From contig CP083824.1 of NCBI GenBank assembly GCA_023023105.1, positions 4,588,001 through 4,652,000 on the forward strand: a DNA stretch of 64,000 nt. Direction: 5' to 3'. Source of the stretch: Enterobacter ludwigii (GTDB taxonomy: Bacteria; Pseudomonadota; Gammaproteobacteria; Enterobacterales; Enterobacteriaceae). Position 1 is the stretch's first letter; the number at the start of each line of letters is the position of its first letter. A program made the position numbers and the translations under genes. The notes under the pieces were generated by a model. That model was not told the DNA's origin. It worked only from the letters and a program-made list of their open reading frames with translations, and did no database searches. Positions 24,001-34,469 of this stretch are shown piece by piece.

Positions 24001-27000
24001 ATGCAGGTCAGCAGAAGGCAGTTCTTTAAGATCTGCGCTGGCGGTATGGCAGGCACCACGGCAGCGGCACTGGGCTTTGCGCCCGGCGTAGCGCTGGCGG
24101 AAACGCGGCAGTATAAGCTGCTGCGCACCCGTGAAACCCGTAATACCTGTACGTACTGCTCTGTCGGTTGCGGGCTGTTAATGTATAGCCTCGGCGACGG
24201 TGCTAAAAACGCCAAAGCGTCTATTTTCCATATCGAAGGCGACCCGGATCATCCGGTCAACCGCGGCGCGTTGTGCCCGAAAGGGGCCGGTCTGGTGGAC
24301 TTTATCCACTCCGAAAGCCGCCTCAAATTCCCTGAATATCGCGCGCCTGGCTCCGACAAATGGCAGCAAATTAGCTGGGAAGAAGCGTTTGACCGCATCG
24401 CAAAACATATTAAAGAAGATCGCGATGCCAACTTTGTTGAGAAAAACGCCGACGGCGTCACGGTCAACCGCTGGCTCTCCACCGGGATGCTGTGTGCCTC
24501 TGCTTCCAGCAACGAAACCGGTTATTTAACCCAGAAATTTACGCGTGCACTCGGTATGCTCGCGGTCGACAACCAGGCGCGTGTCTGACACGGACCAACG
24601 GTAGCAAGTCTTGCTCCAACATTTGGTCGCGGTGCGATGACCAACCACTGGGTCGACATCAAGAACGCCAACCTCATTGTGGTGATGGGCGGTAACGCCG
24701 CTGAAGCGCACCCTGTAGGGTTCCGCTGGGCGATGGAAGCCAAAATCCACAACGGTGCGAAACTGATTGTGATCGATCCCCGCTTTACGCGTACTGCGTC
24801 AGTGGCGGATTTCTACACCCCTATTCGTTCAGGTACTGACATCACTTTCCTGTCAGGCGTATTGCTGTACCTGATGACCAACGAAAAATATAACCGCGAA
24901 TACACCGAAGCCTATACCAACGCCAGCCTGATCGTGCGTGAGGATTACCACTTCGAAGATGGCCTGTTCAGCGGTTATGACGCCGAAAAACGCAAATACG
25001 ATAAAACCAGCTGGAACTACGAGCTGGATGAGAAAGGCTTTGCGAAGCGCGATACCACCCTGCAACATCCGCGCTGCGTGTGGAACCTGCTGAAAGAGCA
25101 CGTTTCCCGCTATACACCGGACGTTGTCGAAAACATCTGCGGTACGCCGAAAGCGGACTTCCTGAAAGTCTGTGAGCTTATCGCCGAAACCAGCGCGAAA
25201 GACAAAACCGCGTCGTTCCTGTATGCACTCGGCTGGACGCAGCACTCCATCGGTGCGCAGAACATCCGTACCATGGCGATGGTCCAGCTGCTGCTCGGCA
25301 ACATGGGGATGGCAGGCGGCGGCGTGAACGCCCTGCGCGGTCACTCCAACATTCAGGGCCTGACCGACCTCGGTCTCCTGTCTCAAAGCCTGCCAGGCTA
25401 TATGAGTCTGCCAAGCGAGAAACAGCCGGACCTGCAAACCTATCTGACGGCCAGCACGCCTAAACCGCTGCTTGAAGGCCAGGTGAACTACTGGGGCAAC
25501 TATCCGAAGTTCTTCGTCTCCATGATGAAAGCGTTCTTCGGCGACAAAGCGACGGCGGAAAACAGCTGGGGCTTTGACTGGCTGCCGAAGTGGGACAAAG
25601 GCTACGACGTTCTGCAGTATTTCGAGATGATGCACCAGGGCAAAGTGAACGGCTATCTGTGCCAGGGCTTTAACCCGGTTGCCTCGTTCCCGAACAAGAA
25701 CAAGGTTGTTGAGTCCCTGTCGAAGCTGAAGTTCCTGGTGACGATTGACCCGCTCAATACCGAGACCTCGACCTTCTGGCAGAACCACGGTGAATCGAAC
25801 GACGTCGATCCATCGAAGATTCAAACCGAAGTGTTCCGTCTGCCATCGACCTGCTTCGCGGAAGAGAACGGTTCTATCGTCAACTCCGGACGCTGGCTAC
25901 AGTGGCACTGGAAAGGCGCGGACGCCCCGGGCATCGCCATGAACGACGGCGAGATCCTGGCCGGTATCTTCTTACGCCTGCGTAAGATGTATGCGGCTGA
26001 AGGCGGCGCGAACCCGGAACCGGTGCTGAACATGAGCTGGAACTATTCGACGCCGGAAAACCCAGCGCCGGAAGAAGTGGCCATGGAAAGCAACGGCAAA
26101 GCGCTGGCGGATGTTATCGATCCAGCCACCGGTACCGTGCTGGCGAAGAAAGGCGAGCAGCTGAGCACCTTCGCGCATCTGCGTGATGACGGCACCACCT
26201 CAAGCGGCTGCTGGATCTTTGCCGGTAGCTGGACGCCGAAAGGCAACCAGATGGCCAACCGCGATAACGCCGACCCGTCAGGTCTTGGCAACACGCTGGG
26301 CTGGGCATGGGCATGGCCGCTCAACCGCCGCATCCTCTATAACCGTGCCTCCGCAGACCCGCAGGGTAACCCGTGGGATCCGAAGCGTCAGCTTCTCAAG
26401 TGGGACGGTGCGAAATGGGGCGGCGTGGATATTCCGGACTACAGCACTGCCGCACCAGGCAGCGATGTCGGGCCGTTTATCATGCAGCCTGAAGGGATGG
26501 GACGCCTGTTTGCTATTGATAAAATGGCGGAAGGGCCGTTCCCGGAACACTACGAGCCGTTTGAGACGCCGCTGGGCACCAACCCGCTGCACCCGAACGT
26601 GGTCTCTAACCCGGCAGCCCGTATCTTCAAGGGCGATTTCGAAGCGCTGGGTAAAAAGGACAAGTTCCCGTACGTGGGCACCACTTACCGTCTGACTGAG
26701 CACTTCCACTACTGGACCAAGCACGCGCTGCTTAACGCCATCGCGCAGCCGGAACAGTTTGTGGAGATCGGTGAAAAGCTGGCGAACAAGCTCGGCATTG
26801 CCCATGGCGATACCGTGAAGGTCTCCTCTAACCGTGGCTACATCAAAGCCAAGGCGGTGGTGACCAAGCGCATTCGCACGCTGAACGTTCACGGTCAGCA
26901 GGTGGATACCATCGGTATTCCTATTCACTGGGGGTATGAGGGCGTGGCGAAGAAAGGGTTTATTGCGAACACCCTGACGCCGTTCGTCGGTGATGCGAAC

Positions 27001-27051
27001 ACGCAGACGCCGGAGTTTAAGGCCTTCCTCGTGAACGTGGAAAAGGTGTAA
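24001..27051 (+). CDS. fdoG: Formate dehydrogenase-O alpha subunit (selenoprotein)
   Basis: FdoG is the catalytic, periplasm-facing molybdenum/selenocysteine subunit of the aerobic respiratory formate dehydrogenase. Two open frames, 24001-24588 and 24637-27051, are one 1016-residue protein read through TGA at 24586-24588 (residue 196) as selenocysteine, followed by HGPTVASLAPTFGRGAM. The N-terminus has a Tat signal (SRRQFFKICAGG). A [4Fe-4S] site is formed by CTYCSVGCGLLMYS and GALCPKG. The C-terminal molybdopterin-binding region includes FHYWTKHALLNA. The length matches E. coli. ATG follows AAGGAGTGACCC. It is first in the fdoGHI-fdhE operon. Confidence 0.97.
24586..24625 (+). promoter_or_regulatory. 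Selenocysteine codon and SECIS hairpin in fdoG
   Basis: The TGA is followed by CACGGACCAACGGTAGCAAG and then TCTTGCTCC. This forms a hairpin with an AAGTCTT apical loop (24604-24612) at the distance used by bacterial SelB. It is almost the same as the E. coli fdnG/fdoG element. Confidence 0.9.
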
Positions 27052-27063
27052 CGGAGACGACTT

Positions 27064-27966
27064 ATGGCTTATCAATCTCAGGACATTATCCGTCGTTCCG
27101 CGACTAACGGTTTCACGCCCGCGCCTCAGGCGCGGGACCACCAGCAGGAAGTGGCGAAGCTTATCGACGTGACCACCTGTATCGGCTGTAAAGCCTGTCA
27201 GGTGGCCTGTTCAGAGTGGAACGACATCCGTGACGAAGTGGGTCACAACGTCGGGGTTTATGACAACCCGGCGGACCTGACCGCCAAGTCCTGGACGGTG
27301 ATGCGCTTCTCTGAAGTGGAGCAGAACGACAAACTGGAATGGCTTATCCGCAAAGACGGCTGTATGCACTGTGCGGATCCGGGTTGCCTGAAGGCGTGCC
27401 CGTCAGAAGGGGCTATCATTCAGTATGCCAACGGTATTGTCGACTTCCAGTCTGAGCAGTGCATTGGCTGCGGCTACTGCATTGCCGGCTGTCCGTTCAA
27501 CGTGCCGCGCCTGAACCCGGAAGACAACCGCGTCTACAAATGTACGCTGTGTGTTGACCGTGTAAACGTCGGCCAGGAACCGGCTTGCGTGAAGACCTGC
27601 CCGACAGGTGCTATCCACTTTGGTTCGAAAGAGGATATGAAAACGCTGGCGGCAGAACGCGTAGGCGAGCTGAAAACCCGTGGTTACGACAATGCGGGCC
27701 TGTACGATCCGGCCGGAGTTGGCGGTACGCACGTAATGTACGTGCTGCACCACGCCGACAAGCCGAATCTGTATCACGGCCTGCCGGAAAACCCGGAAAT
27801 CAGCGCCACCGTGAAGTTCTGGAAAGGCATCTGGAAACCACTGGCAGCGGTTGGTTTTGCTGCTACCTTCGCAGCGAGCATTTTCCACTACGTCGGTGTC
27901 GGCCCGAACCGCGCGGAAGAGGAAGATGACAACCTGCATGAAGAGAAAGACGAGGTGCGCAAATGA
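27064..27966 (+). CDS. fdoH: Formate dehydrogenase-O iron-sulfur (beta) subunit
   Basis: FdoH carries electrons from FdoG to the cytochrome subunit. The 300 residues contain four [4Fe-4S] cysteine groups: [40 protein letters not shown] and [20 protein letters not shown]. One C-terminal membrane helix ([20 protein letters not shown], near 260-280) is also present. The gap to fdoG is 12 bases, and the fdoI start overlaps its end by four bases. Confidence 0.98.
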   Translation: MAYQSQDIIRRSATNGFTPAPQARDHQQEVAKLIDVTTCIGCKACQVACSEWNDIRDEVGHNVGVYDNPADLTAKSWTVMRFSEVEQNDKLEWLIRKDGCMHCADPGCLKACPSEGAIIQYANGIVDFQSEQCIGCGYCIAGCPFNVPRLNPEDNRVYKCTLCVDRVNVGQEPACVKTCPTGAIHFGSKEDMKTLAAERVGELKTRGYDNAGLYDPAGVGGTHVMYVLHHADKPNLYHGLPENPEISATVKFWKGIWKPLAAVGFAATFAASIFHYVGVGPNRAEEEDDNLHEEKDEVRK

Positions 27967-28598
27967 GAAAACGTGACACCATCGTGCGCTATACCGCGCC
28001 GGAACGTATCAACCATTGGGTCACCGCCTTCTGCTTCATGCTGGCGGCGATAAGCGGGCTGGGGTTCTTCTTCCCGTCCTTCAACTGGCTGATGCAGATC
28101 ATGGGGACACCACAACTGGCGCGTATACTGCACCCGTTTGTTGGCGTCATCATGTTCGCGTCGTTCATCATCATGTTCTTCCGCTACTGGCACCATAACC
28201 TAATCAATCGGGATGATATCTTTTGGGCGAAGAATATTCGTAAGATCGTCGTCAACGAGGAAGTGGGTGATACCGGACGTTATAACTTCGGTCAGAAATG
28301 CGTATTCTGGGCGGCGATTATCTTCCTGGTCCTGTTGCTGGTGAGCGGCGTGATCATCTGGCGTCCGTACTTTGCGCCTGCTTTCTCAATCCCGGTGATC
28401 CGATTCGCGCTGATGCTGCATTCATTTGCCGCAGTGGCGTTAATTGTGGTTATCATGGTGCATATCTACGCCGCCCTTTGGGTGAAAGGCACCATTACCG
28501 CGATGGTGGAAGGATGGGTAACCAGTACGTGGGCAAAGAAACATCACCCACGCTGGTACCGTGAAGTCCGCCAGAAACAGGAAAAGTCATCTGAATGA
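27963..28598 (+). CDS. fdoI: Formate dehydrogenase-O cytochrome b556 (gamma) subunit
   Basis: FdoI anchors the complex and passes electrons from FdoH to quinone through two b hemes. The 211 residues have four hydrophobic helices, with candidate heme ligands at His in [11 protein letters not shown], in the HPFVGVIMF segment and in the [20 protein letters not shown] segment. ATG overlaps the fdoH stop, and its own stop overlaps fdhE by four bases. Confidence 0.97.
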   Translation: MRKRDTIVRYTAPERINHWVTAFCFMLAAISGLGFFFPSFNWLMQIMGTPQLARILHPFVGVIMFASFIIMFFRYWHHNLINRDDIFWAKNIRKIVVNEEVGDTGRYNFGQKCVFWAAIIFLVLLLVSGVIIWRPYFAPAFSIPVIRFALMLHSFAAVALIVVIMVHIYAALWVKGTITAMVEGWVTSTWAKKHHPRWYREVRQKQEKSSE

Positions 28599-29524
28599 GT
28601 ATTCGCATAATCCCGCAAGATGAGCTGGGGTCGAGCGAGAAACGCACGGCGGAATATATTCCGCCGTTGTTATTCCCCAGGCTCAAGAACCTCTACAACC
28701 GCCGCGCAGAGCGTCTGCGCGAGCTGGCAGAGAACAACCCGCTGGGCGATTTTCTGCGCTTCGCCGCGCTGATTGCCCACGCGCAGGAAGTGGTGCTGTA
28801 CGACCACCCTCTGCAAATGGACCTGACTGCGCGCATTAAAGAAGCCAGTGAGCAAGGCAAACCACTGCTGGATATTCACGTGCTGCCGCGCGATAAACAC
28901 TGGCACAAGCTGCTGCATTCGCTGATTGCCGAACTGAAGCCAGAGATGAGCGGCACCGCGCTGGCCGTTATCGAAAATCTGGAAAAAGCCTCCGATCAGG
29001 AGCTGGAAGAGATGGCGAGCGCGCTGTTTGCTTCCGATTTTACGCTGGTCAGCAGTGATAAAGCCCCGTTTATCTGGGCTGCGCTGTCGCTCTACTGGGC
29101 GCAAATGGCGAGCCTGATCCCCGGTAAAGCCCGTGCAGAATATGGTGAAGCACGCCAGTTTTGCCCGGTATGCGGCTCTATGCCGGTATCCAGTATGGTG
29201 CAGATTGGTACCACTCAGGGGCTGCGCTACCTGCACTGCAACCTGTGTGAAACCGAATGGCATGTAGTGCGCGTGAAGTGCAGCAACTGTGAACAGACTC
29301 GCGATCTCAACTACTGGTCGCTGGAAAACGAAGAAGCAGCGGTAAAAGCCGAAAGCTGCGGCGACTGCGGGACTTACCTCAAGATTCTGTATCAGGAAAA
29401 AGACCCAAAAGTCGAAGCGGTAGCCGACGATCTCGCCTCGCTGATTCTGGACGCAAAGATGGAGCAGGAGGGCTTTGCCCGCAGCTCGATCAACCCGTTC
29501 CTGTTCCCGGGTGAAGGGGAATAA
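28595..29524 (+). CDS. fdhE: Formate dehydrogenase accessory protein FdhE
   Basis: FdhE is a cytoplasmic rubredoxin-like factor needed for assembly of Tat-exported formate dehydrogenases. The 309 residues end in a domain with four CxxC pairs: CPVCG, CNLCE, CSNCE and CGDCG (residues about 189-265), which bind iron. It is the last gene of the fdo operon, overlapping fdoI by four bases. A REP element follows 14 bases after the stop. Confidence 0.97.
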   Translation: MSIRIIPQDELGSSEKRTAEYIPPLLFPRLKNLYNRRAERLRELAENNPLGDFLRFAALIAHAQEVVLYDHPLQMDLTARIKEASEQGKPLLDIHVLPRDKHWHKLLHSLIAELKPEMSGTALAVIENLEKASDQELEEMASALFASDFTLVSSDKAPFIWAALSLYWAQMASLIPGKARAEYGEARQFCPVCGSMPVSSMVQIGTTQGLRYLHCNLCETEWHVVRVKCSNCEQTRDLNYWSLENEEAAVKAESCGDCGTYLKILYQEKDPKVEAVADDLASLILDAKMEQEGFARSSINPFLFPGEGE

Positions 29525-29538
29525 TTCCCTGTAACAGT

Positions 29539-29567
29539 GCCGGGCGGCGCGTGCTTGCCCGGCCTAC
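29539..29567. repeat. REP-type palindrome after fdhE
   Basis: GCCGGGCGGCGCG, then TGCTTGCCCGGCCTAC: a classical REP unit. Its final bases supply the stop codon of the convergent PIN-domain toxin gene. Confidence 0.8.
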
Positions 29568-29935
29568 AGCTGGTACGGTGAAACAACCCCTGGAATACCC
29601 TGAAAGTCTTTGGTATTCCGGGTTATTAACGGGCTATTTCTGCTTTGGGCAGTCGCTAAAATAATGGCATCCGGCAGTTTCATGCCATGTTTCTCACGGA
29701 GCACGACGCTTCTTTCAGCAATCTCTTGGGTTACATCGATAATCTCAAATGCGCCCAACACTGTCGCTGTTTTCGCTTCGTGGCCATGTTTGCGTGCCCC
29801 CACCATGATTTCCATCCATGTAATTAGACTGATTGACCGGTGCGATGCTGTGTTTTCGATTGTATTTGCTGCCTCGACGCGATTATTGAAAAGGTCGATC
29901 AGGATATTGGTATCAAAAACCGCCATGTGTTCCAT
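29564..29935 (-). CDS. PIN-domain toxin, VapC-like
   Basis: A 123-residue PIN-domain protein with the acidic active-site residues of Mg-dependent endoribonucleases: Asp in VFDTNILIDLF, Glu in ITWMEIMVGA, Asp in GMKLPDAIILATA and Asn/Asp in LITRNTKDF. VapC toxins cleave tRNA or rRNA; the target here is unknown. ATG 29935 has GAGGAG eight bases upstream, inside the end of the antitoxin gene, so the pair is co-translated. Its stop TAG lies inside a REP element. Confidence 0.88.
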   Translation of the reverse strand: MEHMAVFDTNILIDLFNNRVEAANTIENTASHRSISLITWMEIMVGARKHGHEAKTATVLGAFEIIDVTQEIAERSVVLREKHGMKLPDAIILATAQSRNSPLITRNTKDFQGIPGVVSPYQL

Positions 29936-29937
29936 AG

Positions 29938-30156
29938 CTACCACTCCTCACGCAGCTTGCGTTCATACTCTAATCCATCTTCTTGCTGGTTCCCCCACAG
30001 ACCAAGCGCATCACGGATAACGGATGAGCTTTGCTGATCGAGAAACTGCTCAATTGCTTCACGCAGTAATTCGGCACGAGGTTGGTTACGCAGCTGTTTG
30101 AGGTTATCGAGACGTTGAATAACGTCATCCGACAAATCGATCAGAATCCTGCCCAT
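29938..30156 (-). CDS. Ribbon-helix-helix antitoxin partner of the PIN toxin
   Basis: A 72-residue protein starting MGRILIDLSDDVIQRLDNLK, a ribbon-helix-helix (CopG/Arc type) DNA-binding domain, with a C-terminal tail rich in Glu/Trp that should wrap the toxin. ATG 30156 has GGAG at six-base spacing; an eight-codon longer start at 30180 is possible. Two bases separate its stop from the toxin start. It presumably autoregulates the pair. Confidence 0.85.
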   Translation of the reverse strand: MGRILIDLSDDVIQRLDNLKQLRNQPRAELLREAIEQFLDQQSSSVIRDALGLWGNQQEDGLEYERKLREEW

Positions 30157-30347
30157 GTTAAGCTCCACGAGAAAACTCATATATCACCTTAGTATATCAT
30201 TATTGTTTATTTTCAAGGCAACATACGCTTTCTCTCAGTAGAGTAAAAGTCCCCGCCAATAGTTTGCCTTCCATTTGCGAGGCGCTTTCCAGATTGTTGT
30301 CCTCAACAACATTCTTGTTTTCTTTTGAATTAAACCAGGCTATAAAG

Positions 30348-30363
30348 CTGTATATCCATACAG
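30348..30363. promoter_or_regulatory. LexA-box-like palindrome before the esterase gene
   Basis: CTGTATATCCATACAG contains the CTGT-N8-ACAG core with a mostly alternating AT centre, close to the SOS box. It ends 15 bases before the esterase start, with a TTGAAT -35-like sequence at 30325. Chance occurrence of this eight-base core is about once per 65 kb, so this is suggestive only. Confidence 0.5.
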
Positions 30364-30378
30364 TTAAAGGGCATTTTC

Positions 30379-31296
30379 ATGGCACTGGAAAAGGGTATTG
30401 CGCAGCTGGTTCAGGGATTTATCGCTGCAGGTCCGCCATCGTCGCGTCGACAGACCATTGAGGTACGACGAGCAGGGTATGTTGCCAGCACGGGGCTTGC
30501 CGGGAAGATAGAAACGCGCGTTCAGGTGGAGACGCTTGTCCTTGATGGACTTACCATCCGGGTGTTTTCACCTCTCAATGCGTCTGAATTATTGCCGGCA
30601 GCCATCTACTACCACGGCGGGTGCTTTATCAGCGGTGGGTTTGATACGCATGATAATCAGCTCCGCCAGCTGGCATTTTACGGTAACTGCCGGGTTATTG
30701 CGGTTCAGTACAGACTGGCACCCGAGCATCAATTCCCCGCAGCACATGACGACGCAGAACACGCTGCAGAGCTTGTCTGGCAGAATGCAGGCAAACTGGG
30801 TGTAGATAAAAACCGAATCACCCTTTGCGGCGACAGTGCAGGTGGACATCTTGCGCTGGTGACATCACTGCGGCTCAAAGATAAAGGCCTGTGGAATCCA
30901 GCACAGCTCATCCTGATCTATCCCATGCTTGATGCCACAGCCAGCTTTGAAAGTTATGCCCTGAATGGCACGGATTATATTATCACTCGCGATACCCTGC
31001 TCAGCGGGTATGAAATGTATCTCGCAGAGACTGACCTTCAGCATCCGGAAGCCAGCCCACTGTGGCGCGATGATTTTCACGGCCTTCCGCCTGTGCACAT
31101 TGTTACCGCTGAATACGATCCGCTATGTGATGAGGGAGAAATGCTGTTCCAGCATCTGACTGAGCAGGGTGTGAAGTGTACTGCTCAGCGCTGGCTGGGC
31201 GTTATCCATGGCTTCTTTCAGCTTGGCGGTGTTAGTCAGTCAGCTCGAGACGTTATGCGAGACATCGCCTGGCGAATTAGCTCAGCCAGGCAATAA
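30379..31296 (+). CDS. Alpha/beta-hydrolase esterase, hormone-sensitive-lipase family
   Basis: A 305-residue cytoplasmic esterase-like protein of the HSL/Aes group. It has the oxyanion motif YYHGGCFISGG (near residues 74-84), the nucleophile elbow GDSAGGHLAL (Ser near 156), Asp in TAEYDPLCDEG and His in VIHGFFQLGG completing the triad. No signal peptide. The start has AAAGG eight bases upstream. It is not at this position in E. coli K-12. Its natural substrate cannot be inferred; short acyl esters are typical of the family. Confidence 0.85.
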   Translation: MALEKGIAQLVQGFIAAGPPSSRRQTIEVRRAGYVASTGLAGKIETRVQVETLVLDGLTIRVFSPLNASELLPAAIYYHGGCFISGGFDTHDNQLRQLAFYGNCRVIAVQYRLAPEHQFPAAHDDAEHAAELVWQNAGKLGVDKNRITLCGDSAGGHLALVTSLRLKDKGLWNPAQLILIYPMLDATASFESYALNGTDYIITRDTLLSGYEMYLAETDLQHPEASPLWRDDFHGLPPVHIVTAEYDPLCDEGEMLFQHLTEQGVKCTAQRWLGVIHGFFQLGGVSQSARDVMRDIAWRISSARQ

Positions 31297-31307
31297 CAAC
31301 GAAGGGA

Positions 31308-32297
31308 TTATTCCTCTTCGTTCCCACCCTCTTCATACGCGCCGAATGGCTTCGCCGGAAGAACAATATAGGTGCCTTCAAACACCGCGCCAGATGTTTT
31401 GTCACCAAACAGTTCAACCTGCATTTGTACGCGGGCTTTGCGACCTCGGGCCAGGCGATCGAGGTCGCCCCCCAGTGAACCCAGATCGGCCACGGCGCTC
31501 GGTTTACCGCTGATCGGTGCGCTATAGCGGATATGGGCGTCGGCAAGAATGATCGTCCCCCCCAGATGGCGCTCACGCAGCATCAGCCAGATAAGCCCCC
31601 AGCCCGTCAGCGTAGCCAGCGAGAACAGACTTCCGGCAAACAGGGTGTGGTGTGGGTTTTGATTGCCGATCTCCGGCATGGTGGTGATAAATTTTTGTCC
31701 TGTGTACTGCTGAATACGGACACCCATTTTTTCACTCAGCGGAATGTGCTGATACCAGGCTTGCTGTAGCTGCCCGCACCAGTCGGCGCGATGCAAAATA
31801 TCATCCAGCGTGGCGATAGGTTTAATCATCAAAAAGTGACGAATCGGTGTGGTTTGCGGGGTCGTGATTTCCCCCTGATTAACAAAACCAAGTTTCGCGA
31901 AGAACTCCACGGCATCTTCGCGGGCACTACAGGTGACGCGCTTAACGCCTTCCTGACGGGCGACAGATTCCAGGGTCATCGCCATCAGCGTCCCCAGACC
32001 TTTGTCCTGCACGGAGGGATGAACCGCCATAAAGCGAATAGACGCTTCGTTATCGGCGTTGATATACAAACGCCCAACGGCGACGAGGTTGCCCTCTTCA
32101 TCCATCACCATCTGATGGTGGGCCATCGCATCCCAGGCGTCGCGTTCAGACCCTTTTGGCTGATGTAATGGCTTGCGCAGCATTTCCCAGCGGAACTGGT
32201 AATAGGCTTCTAACTCTTCTTCCGTTTGCGGTACTCGAAGGTGATACATAGCTGTACTCTCTCTTGTTACCCGCGGCCACGCCGCCAGTTGGCTCAT
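31308..32297 (-). CDS. fabY: YiiD/FabY: GNAT acyltransferase fused to hotdog thioesterase-like domain
   Basis: A 329-residue two-domain protein, the same length as E. coli YiiD. Residues about 17-150 form a GNAT acetyltransferase ([19 protein letters not shown], acetyl-CoA-binding loop). Residues about 170-320 form a hotdog thioesterase-like domain ([22 protein letters not shown]). It has been implicated in initiating fatty-acid synthesis when FabH is absent. ATG 32297 overlaps the dtd stop by four bases; an internal ATG at 32249 (MYHLRVPQ) is the only alternative. Confidence 0.9.
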   Translation of the reverse strand: MSQLAAWPRVTRESTAMYHLRVPQTEEELEAYYQFRWEMLRKPLHQPKGSERDAWDAMAHHQMVMDEEGNLVAVGRLYINADNEASIRFMAVHPSVQDKGLGTLMAMTLESVARQEGVKRVTCSAREDAVEFFAKLGFVNQGEITTPQTTPIRHFLMIKPIATLDDILHRADWCGQLQQAWYQHIPLSEKMGVRIQQYTGQKFITTMPEIGNQNPHHTLFAGSLFSLATLTGWGLIWLMLRERHLGGTIILADAHIRYSAPISGKPSAVADLGSLGGDLDRLARGRKARVQMQVELFGDKTSGAVFEGTYIVLPAKPFGAYEEGGNEEE

Positions 32298-32731
32298 ACC
32301 TGGAGCCAGAATGTGACGGGGCCATCGTTCACCAGCGAAACCTGCATATCAGCAGCGAATCGTCCGGTTTGCGTATTCATTTCCTGCTGGCGACAGCGCT
32401 CAACAAAATACTCATAAAGTTCTTCAGCACGATCGGGCGCGGCACCTTTAGAGAAACTCGGGCGCATGCCGCGCTCGGTATCCGCCGCCAGCGTGAACTG
32501 AGAAACCACCAGCACGCTGCCGCCCGCCTGCTGGACGTTCAGGTTCATCTTACCTTCCGCATCGCTGAAAATACGGTAGCCCAGCACGCGCTCGCACAAG
32601 CGGTTAGCTTTTTGTTCGTCATCATCCTTTTCGACACCTAACAACACCAAAAGTCCTGGGCCAATTTCACCCGTCACCTCTCCCTCCACGGTGACGCTGG
32701 CACGGGTTACGCGCTGTATCAATGCAATCAT
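32294..32731 (-). CDS. dtd: D-aminoacyl-tRNA deacylase
   Basis: Dtd removes D-amino acids and glycine mischarged onto tRNA, a chirality proofreading step. The 145 residues carry the invariant SQFTLAAD and the C-terminal [11 protein letters not shown] with the cross-subunit Gly-cisPro pair. The start [19 protein letters not shown] is the family norm. It overlaps yihY by four bases and yiiD by four bases, suggesting one transcript yihX-yihY-dtd-yiiD. Confidence 0.97.
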   Translation of the reverse strand: MIALIQRVTRASVTVEGEVTGEIGPGLLVLLGVEKDDDEQKANRLCERVLGYRIFSDAEGKMNLNVQQAGGSVLVVSQFTLAADTERGMRPSFSKGAAPDRAEELYEYFVERCRQQEMNTQTGRFAADMQVSLVNDGPVTFWLQV

Positions 32732-33609
32732 GGTTGGTCTGCTTCTTGTTGTTTTTCAGCTGCTGCTGCTTTTTTGAGTTCGCGATAGACACCGAGAGTG
32801 ACAGTTATTTCGGCACCAAGCAAGACGATACACCAGGTCCAGTAGACCCAGACAAACAAAATCGGGATCACCGCCAGCACGCCGTAAATCAGCTGATAGG
32901 ACGGAAACATGGTGATGTAGAGGGCAAACCCTTTCTTCCCGAGCTCAAAGAGCAACGCCGCCACTAGCGCCCCCACGACCGCATCACGGTTAGGCACGCG
33001 CGTGGTCGGCACGACGCTATAGAGCAGCCAGAATGAGAGCCAAGACAGGATCAGCGGGAAGATGCGAAGCACATTATCAATAACGCCGTTTAAATCACTC
33101 GCCCAGCGTAATGAAAGAAGATACGAGCTGATTGCCAGACTCGCCCCGGCCAGCAACGGACCCAGCGTCAGGATCATCCAGTAAACGGCAAAGGAGTACA
33201 CCTTCGGTCGTGCCTTTTTACTCCGCCAGATGGTGTTCAGCGCGTTATCAATGGCGTACATCAACAGCAGCGCTGTGACGATAAGACCGCATGCCCCCAC
33301 TGCCGTCATCTTGTTGGAGTTAGCAACGAACTGCTCAATGTAGTTCTGGATGACATCCCCGGTTGCAGGAATAAAATTTGCGAAGACAAAATGGCGAAGC
33401 TGCAGACTAACGTCTGCAAACATTGGAAAAGCGGAAAAAAGCGCAAAGATAACCGCCACCAGCGGCACTAATGAGAGCAACGACACGTACGCGAGATTAC
33501 CCGCCAGCGTGGTCATGTTGTCCTCATCAATGCGATGCCAGAGCAGTTTTAGCCAGGCTCTCAGCGGACGAGTATGATGGGTGGCTTTTTGATGAACGGT
33601 TTTTAGCAT
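32728..33609 (-). CDS. yihY: YihY/UPF0761 inner-membrane protein
   Basis: A 293-residue protein with about six membrane segments and the conserved [26 protein letters not shown] region of the YihY family, formerly misassigned as RNase BN. The C-terminus is a Lys/Ala/Gln-rich cytoplasmic tail. Function remains unestablished. It overlaps yihX by seven bases upstream and dtd by four bases downstream. Confidence 0.93.
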   Translation of the reverse strand: MLKTVHQKATHHTRPLRAWLKLLWHRIDEDNMTTLAGNLAYVSLLSLVPLVAVIFALFSAFPMFADVSLQLRHFVFANFIPATGDVIQNYIEQFVANSNKMTAVGACGLIVTALLLMYAIDNALNTIWRSKKARPKVYSFAVYWMILTLGPLLAGASLAISSYLLSLRWASDLNGVIDNVLRIFPLILSWLSFWLLYSVVPTTRVPNRDAVVGALVAALLFELGKKGFALYITMFPSYQLIYGVLAVIPILFVWVYWTWCIVLLGAEITVTLGVYRELKKAAAAEKQQEADQP

Positions 33610-34202
33610 AACTGCTTCGCAAAGTAGTTTGGTATCGTCTCTTTTCCGGTCACCAGAATTGACGTAATACCCAACTGGTTAGCTCCCTCTATATTATCGG
33701 CGTTGTCGTCGAAAAAGACCGCATCGGCCGCGGTAAATCCTTCTGCCTGAAGAACAGCCTGATAAATTCGTGCCTCAGGTTTACGCATCCCCATTTCCTG
33801 CGAAAGATAAATCTTATCTGCCGCTGCCTTAACTTCAGGGTACTCCTCAGGCCAGAATGTGGTGTGCAGACGGTTGGTATTTGACAACACCACCACACGA
33901 TGTCCTTGCTCTCGCAGTTTGTGCATGATGTTCGTAACTTCCGGACGTATCGCCACAAATACCGCCTGCCAGCCGTGAGAAAACTGCTCGTAGCTTAACG
34001 GCAGATCCAGCTCATGGCAGAAACGTTCGGCGAACTCTTCATCGCTGATTTCGCCGCGTTCGTGTTGATGGAAGGTCTCGCTCATCACGAAACTCTGCTT
34101 CAATGTCGCCAGTGGGACACGGCTAAAATCGCTCCATGCGCCCAGCACCCGATTAAAATCGATATCGACGATTACATTTCCTAAGTCAAAGATATAAAGC
34201 AT
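33603..34202 (-). CDS. yihX: Alpha-D-glucose-1-phosphate phosphatase YihX
   Basis: A 199-residue HAD-superfamily phosphatase that in E. coli releases glucose from glucose 1-phosphate. HAD motifs are seen as [12 protein letters not shown] (nucleophile Asp, residue 6), VVVLSNTNR, a Lys in [10 protein letters not shown] and [15 protein letters not shown] 34202 has GGAG six bases upstream. First gene of the overlapping unit. Confidence 0.95.
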   Translation of the reverse strand: MLYIFDLGNVIVDIDFNRVLGAWSDFSRVPLATLKQSFVMSETFHQHERGEISDEEFAERFCHELDLPLSYEQFSHGWQAVFVAIRPEVTNIMHKLREQGHRVVVLSNTNRLHTTFWPEEYPEVKAAADKIYLSQEMGMRKPEARIYQAVLQAEGFTAADAVFFDDNADNIEGANQLGITSILVTGKETIPNYFAKQLC

Positions 34203-34400
34203 GTTTATCTCCTGCTCGCCGTGGAAAAGTAACTGTAGCGGGAAAGATAAGCTTTGGCTATGCGCCAGATTCAGCTTAGGGGGATTGATCTAAAGAACGA
34301 AAATTTAGCATTCGGAGATGCTATTGAGTTTCGGGACAATAGTCAGTGAGACGAGTTTTATTTAAGTGCGTTTTTGCAGAGGTATTCGTATCAATTCAAT

Positions 34401-34416
34401 CTGTAAAACACTACAG
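34401..34416. promoter_or_regulatory. LexA-box-like palindrome before the microcin island
   Basis: CTGTAAAACACTACAG fits CTGT-N8-ACAG but its centre departs from the alternating AT of strong SOS boxes. It sits 54 bases before the first island gene in an AT-rich gap (34203-34469) that otherwise shows no convincing gene. Suggestive only. Confidence 0.35.
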
Positions 34417-34469
34417 AAAAACGCTTCCGTACAGTTTCTTTTCATCACCACATTACCACTACTTACTCC

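Noticed and set aside
24586..24588. Apparent nonsense mutation splitting fdoG
   Set aside because: The position, the flanking sequence and the downstream hairpin are those of a selenocysteine codon.
24853..25824. 323-codon open frame opposite fdoG
   Set aside because: Antisense to a confident gene and without domain content.
34260..34349. 29-codon frame upstream of the microcin island
   Set aside because: No ribosome-binding site, no hydrophobic segment and no similarity to known leader or immunity peptides.
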